Origin: Mycobacterium sp. Root265
GTDB taxonomy: Bacteria > Actinomycetota > Actinomycetes > Mycobacteriales > Mycobacteriaceae
Assembly (NCBI RefSeq): GCF_001428895.1
Contig: NZ_LMJA01000030.1
Coordinates: 286,897-350,896, forward strand
Length of the DNA: 64,000 bases
Direction of reading: 5' to 3'
How positions within the stretch are numbered: position 1 is the first letter of the stretch; the number at the start of each line of letters is the position of its first letter. Positions 9,195-17,477 of the stretch are shown here, piece by piece. A program made the translations under genes and the position numbers. The notes under the pieces are model-generated. The model made no database searches and was not told the origin of the DNA. It was given only the letters and a program-made list of their open reading frames with translations.

Positions 9195-10192
9195 GCGGCT
9201 TCCTCATCGGCGACGGCGCTCACGGGGCGCACGTGCAAGCCGCGGTCACGCAGCTGACGCTCGAAACCGGCTGGGGTGCCCGGGGACAGGGCCAGCACCG
9301 CGCGGCCCACGGCCACGCCACGGATGGCCTCCACGCTGGCGCTGAGCACGCTGACCTGGGTGCCGGCCAGGCCCGGGATGGACTGAATGGAGGTCAGCCA
9401 GTCCAGCGGGACATCGCGGGAGGCATAGGACACCTCCCAGATGTCTCCGGCCCCGCGCAGCGCCACGCTGGGCCGGTCCGGCAGCAGTTCGTGGGCCAGT
9501 GGTGATGCCGGATCAAGGATGATGTCCTCGACCGAGCCACTTTCGATGATGCGGCCGTCCTCGATCCGTGCCACCGAGTCGGCGACCTCTCGGACCACCT
9601 CCATCTCGTGGGTGATCAGGATGATCGACAGGCCGAACTCGTCGCGAAGATGGCTCAGCAGCTTGAGGATCGACTTCGTGGTGGCCGGGTCCAGACCCGA
9701 GGTCGCCTCGTCGGACAGCAGGTTCGACGGACCCAGCGCGAGCGCGCGGGCGATGCCGACACGCTGCTTCTGCCCACCGGAGAGCTGTGCCGGAAAGTAG
9801 TCGCGGCGGTCGCCGAGACCGACCCGGTCCAGCAGCTCGGACACCCGCTTGTCCACCGAGCCGTCGGTGGCGTGCAGATACTGCAACGGCAGCGCGATGT
9901 TCTGCGCCACGGTGCGGCGCCGCAGCAGCGGCGCGGTCTGGAAGATCACCCCGACACTGCGGCGTGCGGCTACCAGCGCGTCACCGTCGAGGCGGGAGAA
10001 GTCCTTTCCGTCCACCCGCACGGTGCCGCTGGTGGGGCGCTCCAGAAAACTGACACAGCGCGACAAAGTGCTCTTACCGGCGCCACTGGGCCCGACCACG
10101 GCCAGGATTTCCCCGCTACCGACGGACAACGAGATGTCGTCCAGGACGGTGCGGTCGCCGAACCTCTTGGTCAGGTTCTCGATCTCGATCAC
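9191..10192 (-). CDS. metN: MetN-type ABC ATPase with NIL domain
   Basis: A 333-aa ATPase with Walker [10 protein letters not shown] (about residues 32-40), signature LSGGQKQRV, Walker [13 protein letters not shown] and switch His in ILITHEMEV. The C-terminal hundred residues ([15 protein letters not shown] onward) look like the ligand-sensing NIL domain of MetN, which gives substrate inhibition. The GTG at 10192 is chosen because the protein then starts at the first strand ([13 protein letters not shown]) behind a gagag site. An open frame continues 51 codons upstream without family resemblance. First gene of metN-metI-metQ-monooxygenase, divergent from the SfnG-like gene. Confidence 0.85.
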   Translation of the reverse strand: MIEIENLTKRFGDRTVLDDISLSVGSGEILAVVGPSGAGKSTLSRCVSFLERPTSGTVRVDGKDFSRLDGDALVAARRSVGVIFQTAPLLRRRTVAQNIALPLQYLHATDGSVDKRVSELLDRVGLGDRRDYFPAQLSGGQKQRVGIARALALGPSNLLSDEATSGLDPATTKSILKLLSHLRDEFGLSIILITHEMEVVREVADSVARIEDGRIIESGSVEDIILDPASPLAHELLPDRPSVALRGAGDIWEVSYASRDVPLDWLTSIQSIPGLAGTQVSVLSASVEAIRGVAVGRAVLALSPGTPAGFERQLRDRGLHVRPVSAVADEEAA

Positions 10193-10282
10193 AGGAATGC
10201 TCTCTTGCTCGAACGGTTTTCGGCCACGCTGCGCTGCACCGCACTGTGAGGCAACGCACATGGGCCCGACCGCAATGGCCCG

Positions 10283-10310
10283 GCTTGCGGGAAAGGTGGG
10301 GTTCGCAAGC
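10283..10310. promoter_or_regulatory. Inverted repeat in the metN / SfnG-like divergent promoter region
   Basis: GCTTGCG (10283-10289) and CGCAAGC (10304-10310) are perfect inverted copies separated by 14 bases. They lie near the middle of the 242-bp gap between the divergent metN and SfnG-like genes. The position suits an operator for a shared regulator of two sulfur operons, but no regulator gene is adjacent. It may also be a chance repeat. No promoter element was confidently recognised in this gap. Confidence 0.35.
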
Positions 10311-10434
10311 GGGCGACGGTCAGGGAACGGAATCAAGCTACGCATGCCGGGGGGCGGGCGGAAGAGTAGAGATCTGGCTGATCCGAACTAGGTCCGGTTT
10401 TCTCAAAGTGCTTGGTGGTGAGTACTTTTGTGGC

Positions 10435-11517
10435 GTGGCAGTCTCGCGCGAACACGATCGTCCCAGGTTCGGGGTGTGGGCCAATGTGCACGGCACGATG
10501 GCCGCCCTCGCGCATCCGCAGGATCCCATCGATGCCTCCTGGGCGCGGGTGCGCGACCAGGTGCTGCTGGCAGAACGGCTGGGATTCGATTCGACCCTGA
10601 TCGCCCAGCACACGATGAATCCGCTGGGCGAACACCTCGACCAGCTGGATGCCTGGAGTGCCGCGGCCGCGCTGGCGGCGCTCACCGACACGATCGAGAT
10701 CATCGCCGCGGTGAAGCCGTCGATCATCCACCCGACGATCCTGGCCAAGCAGGCCCAGGGCATCCAGGAGATCAGCGGCGGCCGGTTCGCCGTGAACGTG
10801 GTCAATGCCTGGTGGATCCCGGATCTGGAACGCTCCGGGATCGGCATGCTGGAGCACGGCGAACGCTACGTGTACGGCACCGAATGGTTGCACGCCGTGC
10901 GCTCGCTGCTGTCCGGAGAACGAACGACATTGCGGGGAAAGTACTTTCAGATCGACGATTTCGTCATCCATCCCGCGGGTGTGCGACCGCGTATCTATCT
11001 GGGCGGGGAGTCCGAGCAGGCCCGCACCCTGGCCGCCGCAGAAGCCGATGTGCTGTTCCTGAACGGCCAGTCGCCGCAGGACGCCCGCACACTGCTCGAC
11101 GATGTGCGGCGCCGACCGCGCACCGGGGCGCCGTTGCGATTCGGGATGGCGGGGTTCGTGGTGACCGCGCCGACGGCACACGAGGCGGCCGAAATCATGG
11201 ATTACCACTGGGAGTTGCAACGCGCCGATCAGGCTCGCCCGGATGACGTCACCGCCAAGTTCGGGCGCGACACCGATCCGGCGTCACCGATGTGGCAGCG
11301 GCTCAGTGCCCTTCCGCATGTCGGCCCCAACGGGGGCACCGCCGCCGGGCTCGTCGGCGACTACGACACCGTGGCACGGCGCATCGTGGACTGGTTCGGC
11401 GACGGTATCGAGACATTCATGTTGGCGTTCCAGCCTTTCGAGGCGGAGATGGAACGCTTTGCGGCCGAAGTGATGCCGCGCGTGGACGATCTACTGGAGA
11501 ACGCGAGGGTCGCTTGA
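10435..11517 (+). CDS. LLM flavin monooxygenase, SfnG-like (dimethyl sulfone / sulfonate type)
   Basis: A 360-aa luciferase-like monooxygenase resembling the dimethyl-sulfone monooxygenase SfnG. Supporting segments are ISGGRFAVNVVNAWW, HGERYVYGTEWLHAVRSLL, RPRIYLGGESEQARTLAA and GMAGFVVTAPTAHEAAE. It would use FMNH2 and oxygen to cleave a C-S bond; the flavin reductase is not in this window. The start is uncertain: GTG 10435 is preferred because the protein then begins just before the first barrel strand (RFGVWANV), but GTG 10408 is possible. It overlaps ssuD by one base (TGATG), forming a desulfonation pair. Confidence 0.8.
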   Translation: MAVSREHDRPRFGVWANVHGTMAALAHPQDPIDASWARVRDQVLLAERLGFDSTLIAQHTMNPLGEHLDQLDAWSAAAALAALTDTIEIIAAVKPSIIHPTILAKQAQGIQEISGGRFAVNVVNAWWIPDLERSGIGMLEHGERYVYGTEWLHAVRSLLSGERTTLRGKYFQIDDFVIHPAGVRPRIYLGGESEQARTLAAAEADVLFLNGQSPQDARTLLDDVRRRPRTGAPLRFGMAGFVVTAPTAHEAAEIMDYHWELQRADQARPDDVTAKFGRDTDPASPMWQRLSALPHVGPNGGTAAGLVGDYDTVARRIVDWFGDGIETFMLAFQPFEAEMERFAAEVMPRVDDLLENARVA

Positions 11518-12632
11518 TGAAGTTCCACTGGTATCTGCCGACGCACGGGGACACCACCACCATCGCGGACAACCGGGGCAGCTCCTCGCAGCGGGTGCAG
11601 TCGCATCTGCAGCCGACGCTGGAGAACCTGACCGCGTTGGTGCGCAGCGCCGAGGACCTCGGCTTCGAGGCGGCACTCACACCGACCGGCTCGCACTGCG
11701 AGGACTCCTGGCTGGCCACCGCCGCGCTGGCGCAGCACAGCCGCCGGCTCAAGTTCCTGGTGGCGTTCCGGCCGGGGGTGCTGTCGCCGACGCTGGCCGC
11801 CCAGCAGGTCAGCACCTACCAGCGTTTCACCGGAAATCGGTTGGCGCTCAACATCGTCACCGGCGGTGACGACCTGGAGATGCGCCGCTACGGCGACGGC
11901 GTCGACAAGGCCGCCCGGTACCGGCGCACCGGTGAGTTCCTCGCGGTGGTGCGCGGGGCCTGGAGCAACCCCGAGTTCACCTTCCACGGCGAGTTCTACG
12001 ATGTGGAGGCGGCCAGGATAGCCTACCCGGTGGTCACCCTGCCGACCATCTACTTCGGTGGGTCCTCCCCGGAGGCCATCGAGGTCGCCGCCGAGCACGC
12101 CGACGTCTACCTCACCTGGGGTGAGCCCCCCGAGCAGGTCGCCGAGAAGATCGAGCGGGTGCGTGCCGCGGCCGCGAAACGCGGCCGGGAGCTGAAGTTC
12201 GGTCTGCGCCTGCACACCGTCGCGCGCGCAGACGAGGAGCAGGCGTGGCAGCGCGCCGACGAACTGATCGCCGGACTGTCCGCCGAGGAGGTGCGTCGCG
12301 CCCACGAGCGCTACCTGGCCAGCGGATCGGAGGGGCAGCGCCGGATGGCGGCACTGACCACCGGCGAATTGGTGGATGCGCGCAGCCTTGAGGTGCATCC
12401 CGGTCTGTGGGCCGGGCCGAGTCTGCTGCGCGACGGCGCGGGGACCGCGGCGATCGGGAGCTATCAGCAGGTGGCCGACGTGTTCGCCGAGTACGCCGGC
12501 CTCGGCATCAGCGAGTTCGTGTTGTCGGGATACCCGCAGGCCGACGAGATCCGCCACGTTGGCGAGGGCGTACTGCCGCTGGTGCGCGAACTCAGCTCCA
12601 GGAGAACTCGGCCCGCAGCCGCGTCGCGATGA
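11517..12632 (+). CDS. ssuD: Alkanesulfonate monooxygenase SsuD
   Basis: A 371-aa protein with the SsuD hallmarks: N-terminal MKFHWYLPTHGDT, the active-site cysteine context TGSHCEDSW (about residues 59-67), NIVTGGDDLEMRRYGD, and a C-terminal GYPQADEIRHVGEGVLP. It converts alkanesulfonates and FMNH2 to aldehydes and sulfite, so it feeds sulfite to SirA when sulfate is scarce. The ATG overlaps the SfnG-like stop by one base. The 3' end overlaps the convergent Rv2405-like gene by 41 bp, so the two mRNAs are complementary there. No ssuABC transporter is adjacent. Confidence 0.9.
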   Translation: MKFHWYLPTHGDTTTIADNRGSSSQRVQSHLQPTLENLTALVRSAEDLGFEAALTPTGSHCEDSWLATAALAQHSRRLKFLVAFRPGVLSPTLAAQQVSTYQRFTGNRLALNIVTGGDDLEMRRYGDGVDKAARYRRTGEFLAVVRGAWSNPEFTFHGEFYDVEAARIAYPVVTLPTIYFGGSSPEAIEVAAEHADVYLTWGEPPEQVAEKIERVRAAAAKRGRELKFGLRLHTVARADEEQAWQRADELIAGLSAEEVRRAHERYLASGSEGQRRMAALTTGELVDARSLEVHPGLWAGPSLLRDGAGTAAIGSYQQVADVFAEYAGLGISEFVLSGYPQADEIRHVGEGVLPLVRELSSRRTRPAAASR

Positions 12633-13173
12633 TCTCGAAGCGATCCTTGTCGAGGACGGCGCCCTCACGCCGGATACCGTCCTCGGGCACGTCGAGCACC
12701 CGGTCCAGGCGCACCCAGGAGGGCCGGCCGTCGTAGTCCCAGTTGCCCGCCCCGATCCCGACCCACTGGTCGTCGTGGGCGTGGTGGTCCTGGCTGGACA
12801 GCATGAGCCCCAGCAGGGTGCGCTGGTCACGGCCCACCACCAGCACCGGGCGGTCCTTGCCGCGGGTCGGATCGTCCTCGTAGACCACCCAGGTCCAGAC
12901 GATCTCGCCCGGATCGGCCCGGCCGTCCAGGTCGGGGGAGTAGGCGATGCGCCGGGCCCGCTGCGCGGTGGGCACGCTGGCGCTGGTCACCGGCCGTCCG
13001 CTGGTGAGAGCGACCGGCGACGGGTTGGCCTGGGCCGCGAGTGCCTCCATACCGATCTTGAGGCCCTGCTGGAGGACGCGCTCGGGGTTGGGCAGCTGGC
13101 GGATGAGTTTCGGGGCCTCGTTGAACACGAGGTTCTCCGCGAACCTCTGGAAGGCCTTCCACTGGGACGCCAT
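12592..13173 (-). CDS. PemK/MazF-like conserved protein (Rv2405-like)
   Basis: A 193-aa protein whose C-terminal half resembles the PemK/MazF barrel ([26 protein letters not shown], then [10 protein letters not shown]), preceded by an N-terminal helical region of about 90 residues ([20 protein letters not shown]). No antitoxin gene accompanies it, and it sits at the same place as M. tuberculosis Rv2405 next to lepA. It is therefore a conserved chromosomal protein rather than a plain toxin-antitoxin module. The ATG at 13173 is chosen for match to family length; an open frame extends 25 codons upstream. The tail overlaps ssuD by 41 bp. RNase activity is unproven. Confidence 0.75.
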   Translation of the reverse strand: MASQWKAFQRFAENLVFNEAPKLIRQLPNPERVLQQGLKIGMEALAAQANPSPVALTSGRPVTSASVPTAQRARRIAYSPDLDGRADPGEIVWTWVVYEDDPTRGKDRPVLVVGRDQRTLLGLMLSSQDHHAHDDQWVGIGAGNWDYDGRPSWVRLDRVLDVPEDGIRREGAVLDKDRFEIIATRLRAEFSWS

Positions 13174-13274
13174 AGCCGCCAAGCATAGCGAGGCCAGGCA
13201 CGCCCGATTGTGTCCAAGGGGCTCGCTGTCGATACCCTGGGATAACACGATCGCGCCAGGACCAGGAGATTCCC

Positions 13275-15116
13275 ATCAGCAGTTTCGCCGACAAGACGTT
13301 CACCGCGCCGGCGCAGATACGGAACTTCTGCATCATCGCCCATATCGACCACGGCAAGTCGACGCTGGCCGACCGCATGCTCGGAATCACCGGGGTCGTC
13401 GCCGACCGCGATATGCGGGCCCAGTACCTGGACCGGATGGATATCGAGCGCGAACGCGGCATCACCATCAAGGCGCAGAACGTCCGGCTGCCGTGGCAGG
13501 TCAACGGCGAAGACTTCGTTTTGCACCTGATCGACACCCCTGGCCACGTCGACTTCACCTACGAGGTGTCGCGCGCGCTGGAGGCCTGCGAGGGCGCGGT
13601 GCTGCTGGTCGACGCCGCTCAGGGCATCGAGGCGCAGACGCTGGCCAACCTGTACCTGGCCCTGGACCGGGATTTGACCATCATCCCGGTGCTCAACAAG
13701 ATCGACCTGCCCGCCGCCGACCCGGACCGCTACGCCGGCGAGATCGCCCACATCATCGGCTGCGAACCCAGCGATGTGCTGCGGGTGTCCGGTAAGACCG
13801 GGGTGGGCGTGCGGGAGCTGCTCGACGAGGTGGTGCGCCTGATCCCGGCCCCGGTCGGCAAGGACGACGCGCCCGCGCGGGCGATGATCTTCGACTCGGT
13901 CTATGACATCTACCGCGGTGTGGTGACCTACGTCCGGGTGGTGGACGGCAAGCTCAATCCCCGCGAGAAGATCAAGATGATGTCGACCGGAGCGACACAC
14001 GAGCTGCTCGAGGTCGGCATCGTCTCGCCGGATCCCAAGGCCTCGGACGGGCTCGGCGTCGGCGAGGTGGGTTACCTCATCACGGGTGTGAAGGACGTCC
14101 GGCAGTCCAAGGTCGGCGACACCGTCACCACGGCGCGCCACGGCGCCACCGAAGCGCTGGTCGGCTACCGCGAACCGCGGCCGATGGTCTACTCGGGCCT
14201 GTACCCGGTGGACGGCTCGGACTATCCCGTACTGCGCGAGGCCCTGGACAAGCTGCAGCTCAACGACGCGGCGCTGACCTACGAACCGGAGACCTCGGTG
14301 GCGCTCGGGTTCGGGTTCCGCTGCGGGTTCCTGGGTCTGCTGCACATGGAGATCACCCGGGAGCGGCTGGAGCGCGAGTTCAATCTCGACCTGATCTCCA
14401 CGGCACCCAACGTCGTCTACCGCGTGGTCAAAGAGGACAACACGGAGATGATCGTCACCAACCCGTCGGACTGGCCCGAGGGCAAGGTCCGTGCCGTCTA
14501 CGAGCCGGTGGTGAAGACGACGGTGATCGCGCCCAGCGAGTTCATCGGCACCATCATGGAGCTCTGCCAGGCCCGCCGCGGTGAACTGGGCGGGATGGAC
14601 TACCTGTCGCCGGAGCGCGTGGAACTGCGCTACACGATGCCGCTCGGCGAGATCATCTTCGATTTCTTCGACTCGCTGAAATCGCGCACCCGCGGCTACG
14701 CCAGCCTGGATTACGAGGAGGCCGGCGAGCAGGAGGCCGAACTGGTGAAGGTCGACATCCTGCTGCAGGGTGAGGCCGTCGACGCGTTCAGCGCGATCGT
14801 GCACAAGGACGGCGCCGCTGCCTATGGCAACAAGATGACCACCAAGCTCAAGGAGCTCATCCCACGCCAGCAGTTCGAGGTGCCCATCCAGGCGGCCATC
14901 GGATCGAGAATCATTGCCCGCGAGAACATCCGGGCCATCCGCAAGGACGTGCTGTCCAAGTGCTACGGCGGTGACATCACCCGTAAGCGCAAGCTGCTGG
15001 AGAAGCAGAAAGAGGGCAAGAAGCGGATGAAGACGATCGGCCGGGTCGAGGTGCCCCAGGAGGCCTTCGTCGCGGCGCTGTCGACCGACGCGGCCGGAGA
15101 CAAAGCGAAGAAGTGA
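13275..15116 (+). CDS. lepA: Elongation factor 4 (LepA), apparently initiated at an ATC codon
   Basis: A 613-aa ribosome-associated GTPase. It has G1 AHIDHGKST (about residues 23-31), G3 DTPGHVDF, G4 NKIDLP, EF-G-like domains, and the C-terminal LepA domain ending [21 protein letters not shown], which contacts tRNA. LepA acts on stalled or mistranslocated ribosomes. Reading upstream in frame, a TAG occurs at 13173-13175, and between it and ATG 13377 there is no ATG, GTG or TTG. ATG 13377 lies after the P-loop, so it cannot be the start. AGGAG at 13264-13268 sits six bases before ATC 13275, the best-placed start. ATT 13269 is the alternative. Confidence 0.93.
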   Translation: MSSFADKTFTAPAQIRNFCIIAHIDHGKSTLADRMLGITGVVADRDMRAQYLDRMDIERERGITIKAQNVRLPWQVNGEDFVLHLIDTPGHVDFTYEVSRALEACEGAVLLVDAAQGIEAQTLANLYLALDRDLTIIPVLNKIDLPAADPDRYAGEIAHIIGCEPSDVLRVSGKTGVGVRELLDEVVRLIPAPVGKDDAPARAMIFDSVYDIYRGVVTYVRVVDGKLNPREKIKMMSTGATHELLEVGIVSPDPKASDGLGVGEVGYLITGVKDVRQSKVGDTVTTARHGATEALVGYREPRPMVYSGLYPVDGSDYPVLREALDKLQLNDAALTYEPETSVALGFGFRCGFLGLLHMEITRERLEREFNLDLISTAPNVVYRVVKEDNTEMIVTNPSDWPEGKVRAVYEPVVKTTVIAPSEFIGTIMELCQARRGELGGMDYLSPERVELRYTMPLGEIIFDFFDSLKSRTRGYASLDYEEAGEQEAELVKVDILLQGEAVDAFSAIVHKDGAAAYGNKMTTKLKELIPRQQFEVPIQAAIGSRIIARENIRAIRKDVLSKCYGGDITRKRKLLEKQKEGKKRMKTIGRVEVPQEAFVAALSTDAAGDKAKK

Positions 15117-15147
15117 CTCCGGGCGCGCCATCGGTCACAATGACGCG

Positions 15148-15870
15148 GTGAACAGTGCCGCAGGATCGCCGCGCGTGCGGTATGCCCGTCATGCCCTCGT
15201 CGCCGTGTCGATCGGATGCGCGCTGCTGACCGGGTGTTCGAGCACCGTCACCGGTCAGGCCGTCCGGGATGAGAACGCGGCGCCCGTGGACGCGCCGCCA
15301 CTGAAGGAGAGCCAGCTCGACGACGTGCTGCTGTCCATCGGGGACATCAACGACATCATGGGCTCGGACAGCATGGAGATCACCGGCGAGCTCGACCAGA
15401 TGGTGGATCACTCCGGCGACGTGTCCGAACCGGATTGCCTCGGTTCGATCTTCGGCGCCGAGCAGCCGGTCTACGGGGACAGCGGGTACACCGCGGTCCG
15501 CGACCAGGTGTCCCGCGAACCCGATGAGGACAACGCGCACTGGGTGGAACAGACCGCGGTGCTCTACCCGTCGGCGGACAAGGCGCAGCGGTTCTTCGAC
15601 AACGCCCGGTCCGGCTGGGACGCGTGCGCCGGCACGTCGATCGCCATCGACGACGGAACGGACAGCTACACCTGGCAGATCGAGGATCTGACCGCCACCG
15701 ACGCTGTGCTCACCCAGATCACCACCCAGGACGACGCCGACGGCTGGGAGTGCCAGCATGCGCTGTCGGCGGTCACCAATGTGATCGTGGAAGCCTGGGC
15801 GTGCAGCTACGGCGCGGGCGACGAGGCCGCCGATATCGCGGCGAAGATGGTCGAGAACGCCGTCACCTAG
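15148..15870 (+). CDS. lppR: Sensor-domain lipoprotein LppR
   Basis: A 240-aa exported lipoprotein (GTG start, signal RYARHALVAVSIGCALLTGC with lipobox LLTGC). The mature part resembles the PknH-type extracellular sensor domain, with paired Cys (SEPDCLG, WDACAG, WECQHAL, AWACSYG) suited to disulfides as in that fold, and the segment VEQTAVLYPSADKAQRFFD. It follows lepA by 31 bp, as lppR (Rv2403c) does in M. tuberculosis. The ligand is unknown. Its stop overlaps the convergent TetR gene by 8 bp. It marks the left border of the large accessory sulfur block. Confidence 0.85.
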   Translation: MNSAAGSPRVRYARHALVAVSIGCALLTGCSSTVTGQAVRDENAAPVDAPPLKESQLDDVLLSIGDINDIMGSDSMEITGELDQMVDHSGDVSEPDCLGSIFGAEQPVYGDSGYTAVRDQVSREPDEDNAHWVEQTAVLYPSADKAQRFFDNARSGWDACAGTSIAIDDGTDSYTWQIEDLTATDAVLTQITTQDDADGWECQHALSAVTNVIVEAWACSYGAGDEAADIAAKMVENAVT

Positions 15871-16417
15871 CCGCCTGCAGCCCGTTGATCACCACGCGCA
15901 GCAGCCGGGCGCGCTGATCCGCGTCGCGATGGGGCTGTTCGCCGACCCAGGCGATGGCCGCGGCCATGTCGAGCACATCGTCGATGTGGGTATCCCGGTG
16001 CACCAGACCGGCTTTGGCGGCACGGGCGATGAGCGCGCCACCGGCGTCGCGGGCCATCCGGCAGGTACTCGATTCGCCGGCCGGCGGGCTGGCCAGGGTG
16101 CGGGCCAGCCCTTCGAAGACACCGCCCTGTTCCACATAGGCGGTCAGCCACCGGTGCAGCGCCTCCAGCGGGTCATCGGATTCGAGCAGTTCGGCGCCGA
16201 GGTCGCGGATGCCGATCAGGCCGTCGTCGATCACGGCCAACACCAGTTGATCGCGGGTGGGGAAGTGCCGGTAGAGGGTTCCCGGGCCGACCCCGGCGGC
16301 GCGGGCCACCTCGTCGAGGGAGGCCGTCACGCCGTGCGCGCCGAAGGCCTCGCGGGCGGCGTCCAGCAGCAGTTGACGGTTGCGGGCGGCGTCGGCGCGT
16401 AACGGGCGGGCCGTCAT
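15863..16417 (-). CDS. TetR family transcriptional regulator
   Basis: A 184-aa TetR protein. The N-terminal helix-turn-helix is clear (REAFGAHGVTASLDEVARAAGVGPGTLYRHFPTRDQL, written here only to show its extent at about residues 20-56). The C-terminal ligand domain is less conserved. The ATG at 16417 is preceded by gaggaagcg; a longer frame upstream runs through the operator region. It is divergent from the F420-type oxidoreductase gene, and two tandem palindromes lie between them, so it probably represses both itself and that enzyme. Inducer unknown. Confidence 0.85.
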   Translation of the reverse strand: MTARPLRADAARNRQLLLDAAREAFGAHGVTASLDEVARAAGVGPGTLYRHFPTRDQLVLAVIDDGLIGIRDLGAELLESDDPLEALHRWLTAYVEQGGVFEGLARTLASPPAGESSTCRMARDAGGALIARAAKAGLVHRDTHIDDVLDMAAAIAWVGEQPHRDADQRARLLRVVINGLQAAR

Positions 16418-16442
16418 CGGTTCTCGCTTCCTCTGGACAAGC

Positions 16443-16455
16443 GGAGACTGTCTCC
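16443..16455. promoter_or_regulatory. Putative TetR operator 1
   Basis: A perfect palindrome GGAGACtGTCTCC lies in the 86-bp gap between the divergent TetR gene and the F420-type oxidoreductase. It is repeated with one mismatch 24 bases further along. The pairing of the two sites, spaced by slightly more than two helical turns, is typical for co-operative TetR dimers. Confidence 0.65.
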
Positions 16456-16466
16456 ATATATTGATC

Positions 16467-16479
16467 GGAGGCAGTCTCC
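16467..16479. promoter_or_regulatory. Putative TetR operator 2
   Basis: A near-perfect palindrome GGAGGCaGTCTCC, differing from operator 1 in a single position of the left arm and in the central base. It lies about 25 bases ahead of the oxidoreductase ATG, where binding would block transcription start or early elongation. Confidence 0.6.
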
Positions 16480-16503
16480 GAATCATATCGAGGTGTTCCC
16501 GCC

Positions 16504-17421
16504 ATGAAAATCAGTCTCACCGTTCTACCCGATCCCACCGGGTTCCCCGGCGTCCTGGAGGCTGTGCGCCACGCCGCCGGCGCCGGATTTCCGCGGGTGT
16601 GGTTCCCGCAGTTGCCGCCGTCCCCGGACATGGCCGGCTGGGACGCGCTGACCACGCTGGGCCTGGCGGGCGCGGCGGTGCCGCAGGTCGAATTGGGCTC
16701 CGCGGTGGTGGTGGCCCAGACCCAGCATCCATTGGCACTGGCACGACAGGCGCTGACGGTCTCGGCCGCCACCGGCGGCCGGCTGATCCTGGGGATCGGT
16801 GTCAGCCACCGCGTCCTGGTGACCGACGTGTTCGGCTATGACTACGACGCGCCGGCCGCTTATCTGCGCGAGTACCTGCAGGTGCTGGGACCGGCGCTGC
16901 GCGGCGAACCGGTGGATCACCACGGTGCGCGGATCACCGCGGTCGGCCAGTTCGGGCTGCCCGGCGCACCCGCGCCGCCGGTCCTCGCCGCGGCGCTGGG
17001 ACCACGGATGCTGGATCTGGCCGGCGAACTCACCGAGGGCACCGTGACCGCCTGGACTGGGCTGAAAGTCGTTGACAGTCACATCGTTCCGCGAATCGGC
17101 GCGGCGGCCGAGCGGTTCGGCAGACCCTCCCCGCAGGTGGTGGTCGGCCTGCCGGTCAGCGTCACGTCGGATGTGGCGGCCGCGCGCGCCGAGATCGCGG
17201 GCATGTTCAATCCGGGTGACCTGCCCGCATACCGGGCGATGCTGGACCGCGAAGGCGTCGACGACGTCGCCGACATCTGCGTGTTCGGCGACGAGGAGTC
17301 GGTGCTGGCCCAGCTGCGCCGGTTCGCGGCTGCCGGCGCCACCGAGTTCAGCGGGTTCACGATCGGGGATCCGCAGACCCAGGCCCGCACCGTCGAAGTG
17401 CTGGCCGCGTACCGGGATTGA
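16504..17421 (+). CDS. F420-dependent-type LLM oxidoreductase
   Basis: A 305-aa luciferase-like oxidoreductase of the shorter, F420-type actinobacterial group. Visible features are the N-terminal strand MKISLTVLPDPTGF, RVWFPQL, LATGGRLILGIGVSH-like core (AATGGRLILGIGVSHRV) and GAAAERFGRPSPQVVVGLPV near the C-terminal half. The family transfers hydride from reduced F420 to diverse carbonyls or imines; the substrate here is unknown. It is divergent from, and probably controlled by, the adjacent TetR. No downstream partner gene is tightly coupled; the next gene starts 56 bp later with its own promoter. Confidence 0.8.
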   Translation: MKISLTVLPDPTGFPGVLEAVRHAAGAGFPRVWFPQLPPSPDMAGWDALTTLGLAGAAVPQVELGSAVVVAQTQHPLALARQALTVSAATGGRLILGIGVSHRVLVTDVFGYDYDAPAAYLREYLQVLGPALRGEPVDHHGARITAVGQFGLPGAPAPPVLAAALGPRMLDLAGELTEGTVTAWTGLKVVDSHIVPRIGAAAERFGRPSPQVVVGLPVSVTSDVAAARAEIAGMFNPGDLPAYRAMLDREGVDDVADICVFGDEESVLAQLRRFAAAGATEFSGFTIGDPQTQARTVEVLAAYRD

Positions 17422-17464
17422 GTTCTCGACGCGTTTAACCCGTTTCACCTCGTGGCAACGTCGG

Positions 17465-17470
17465 TACCGT
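17465..17470 (+). promoter_or_regulatory. -10 element for a predicted leaderless organosulfur operon mRNA
   Basis: TACCGT fits the TANNNT mycobacterial -10 pattern and ends seven bases before the GTG at 17478. That spacing puts the transcription start at or next to the GTG, so the five-gene operon is predicted to begin with a leaderless mRNA. No clear -35 is seen. Confidence 0.5.
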
Positions 17471-17477
17471 CGCCGCA

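Noticed and set aside
12592-13173. A toxin-antitoxin module based on the PemK/MazF-like protein
   Set aside because: No small antitoxin gene is adjacent; lepA lies on one side and ssuD on the other, and the position matches a conserved core mycobacterial gene.
13377-15116. lepA starting at the first ATG of its frame (13377)
   Set aside because: This would remove the GTP-binding P-loop (AHIDHGKST), which is encoded just upstream in the same open frame and is needed for function.
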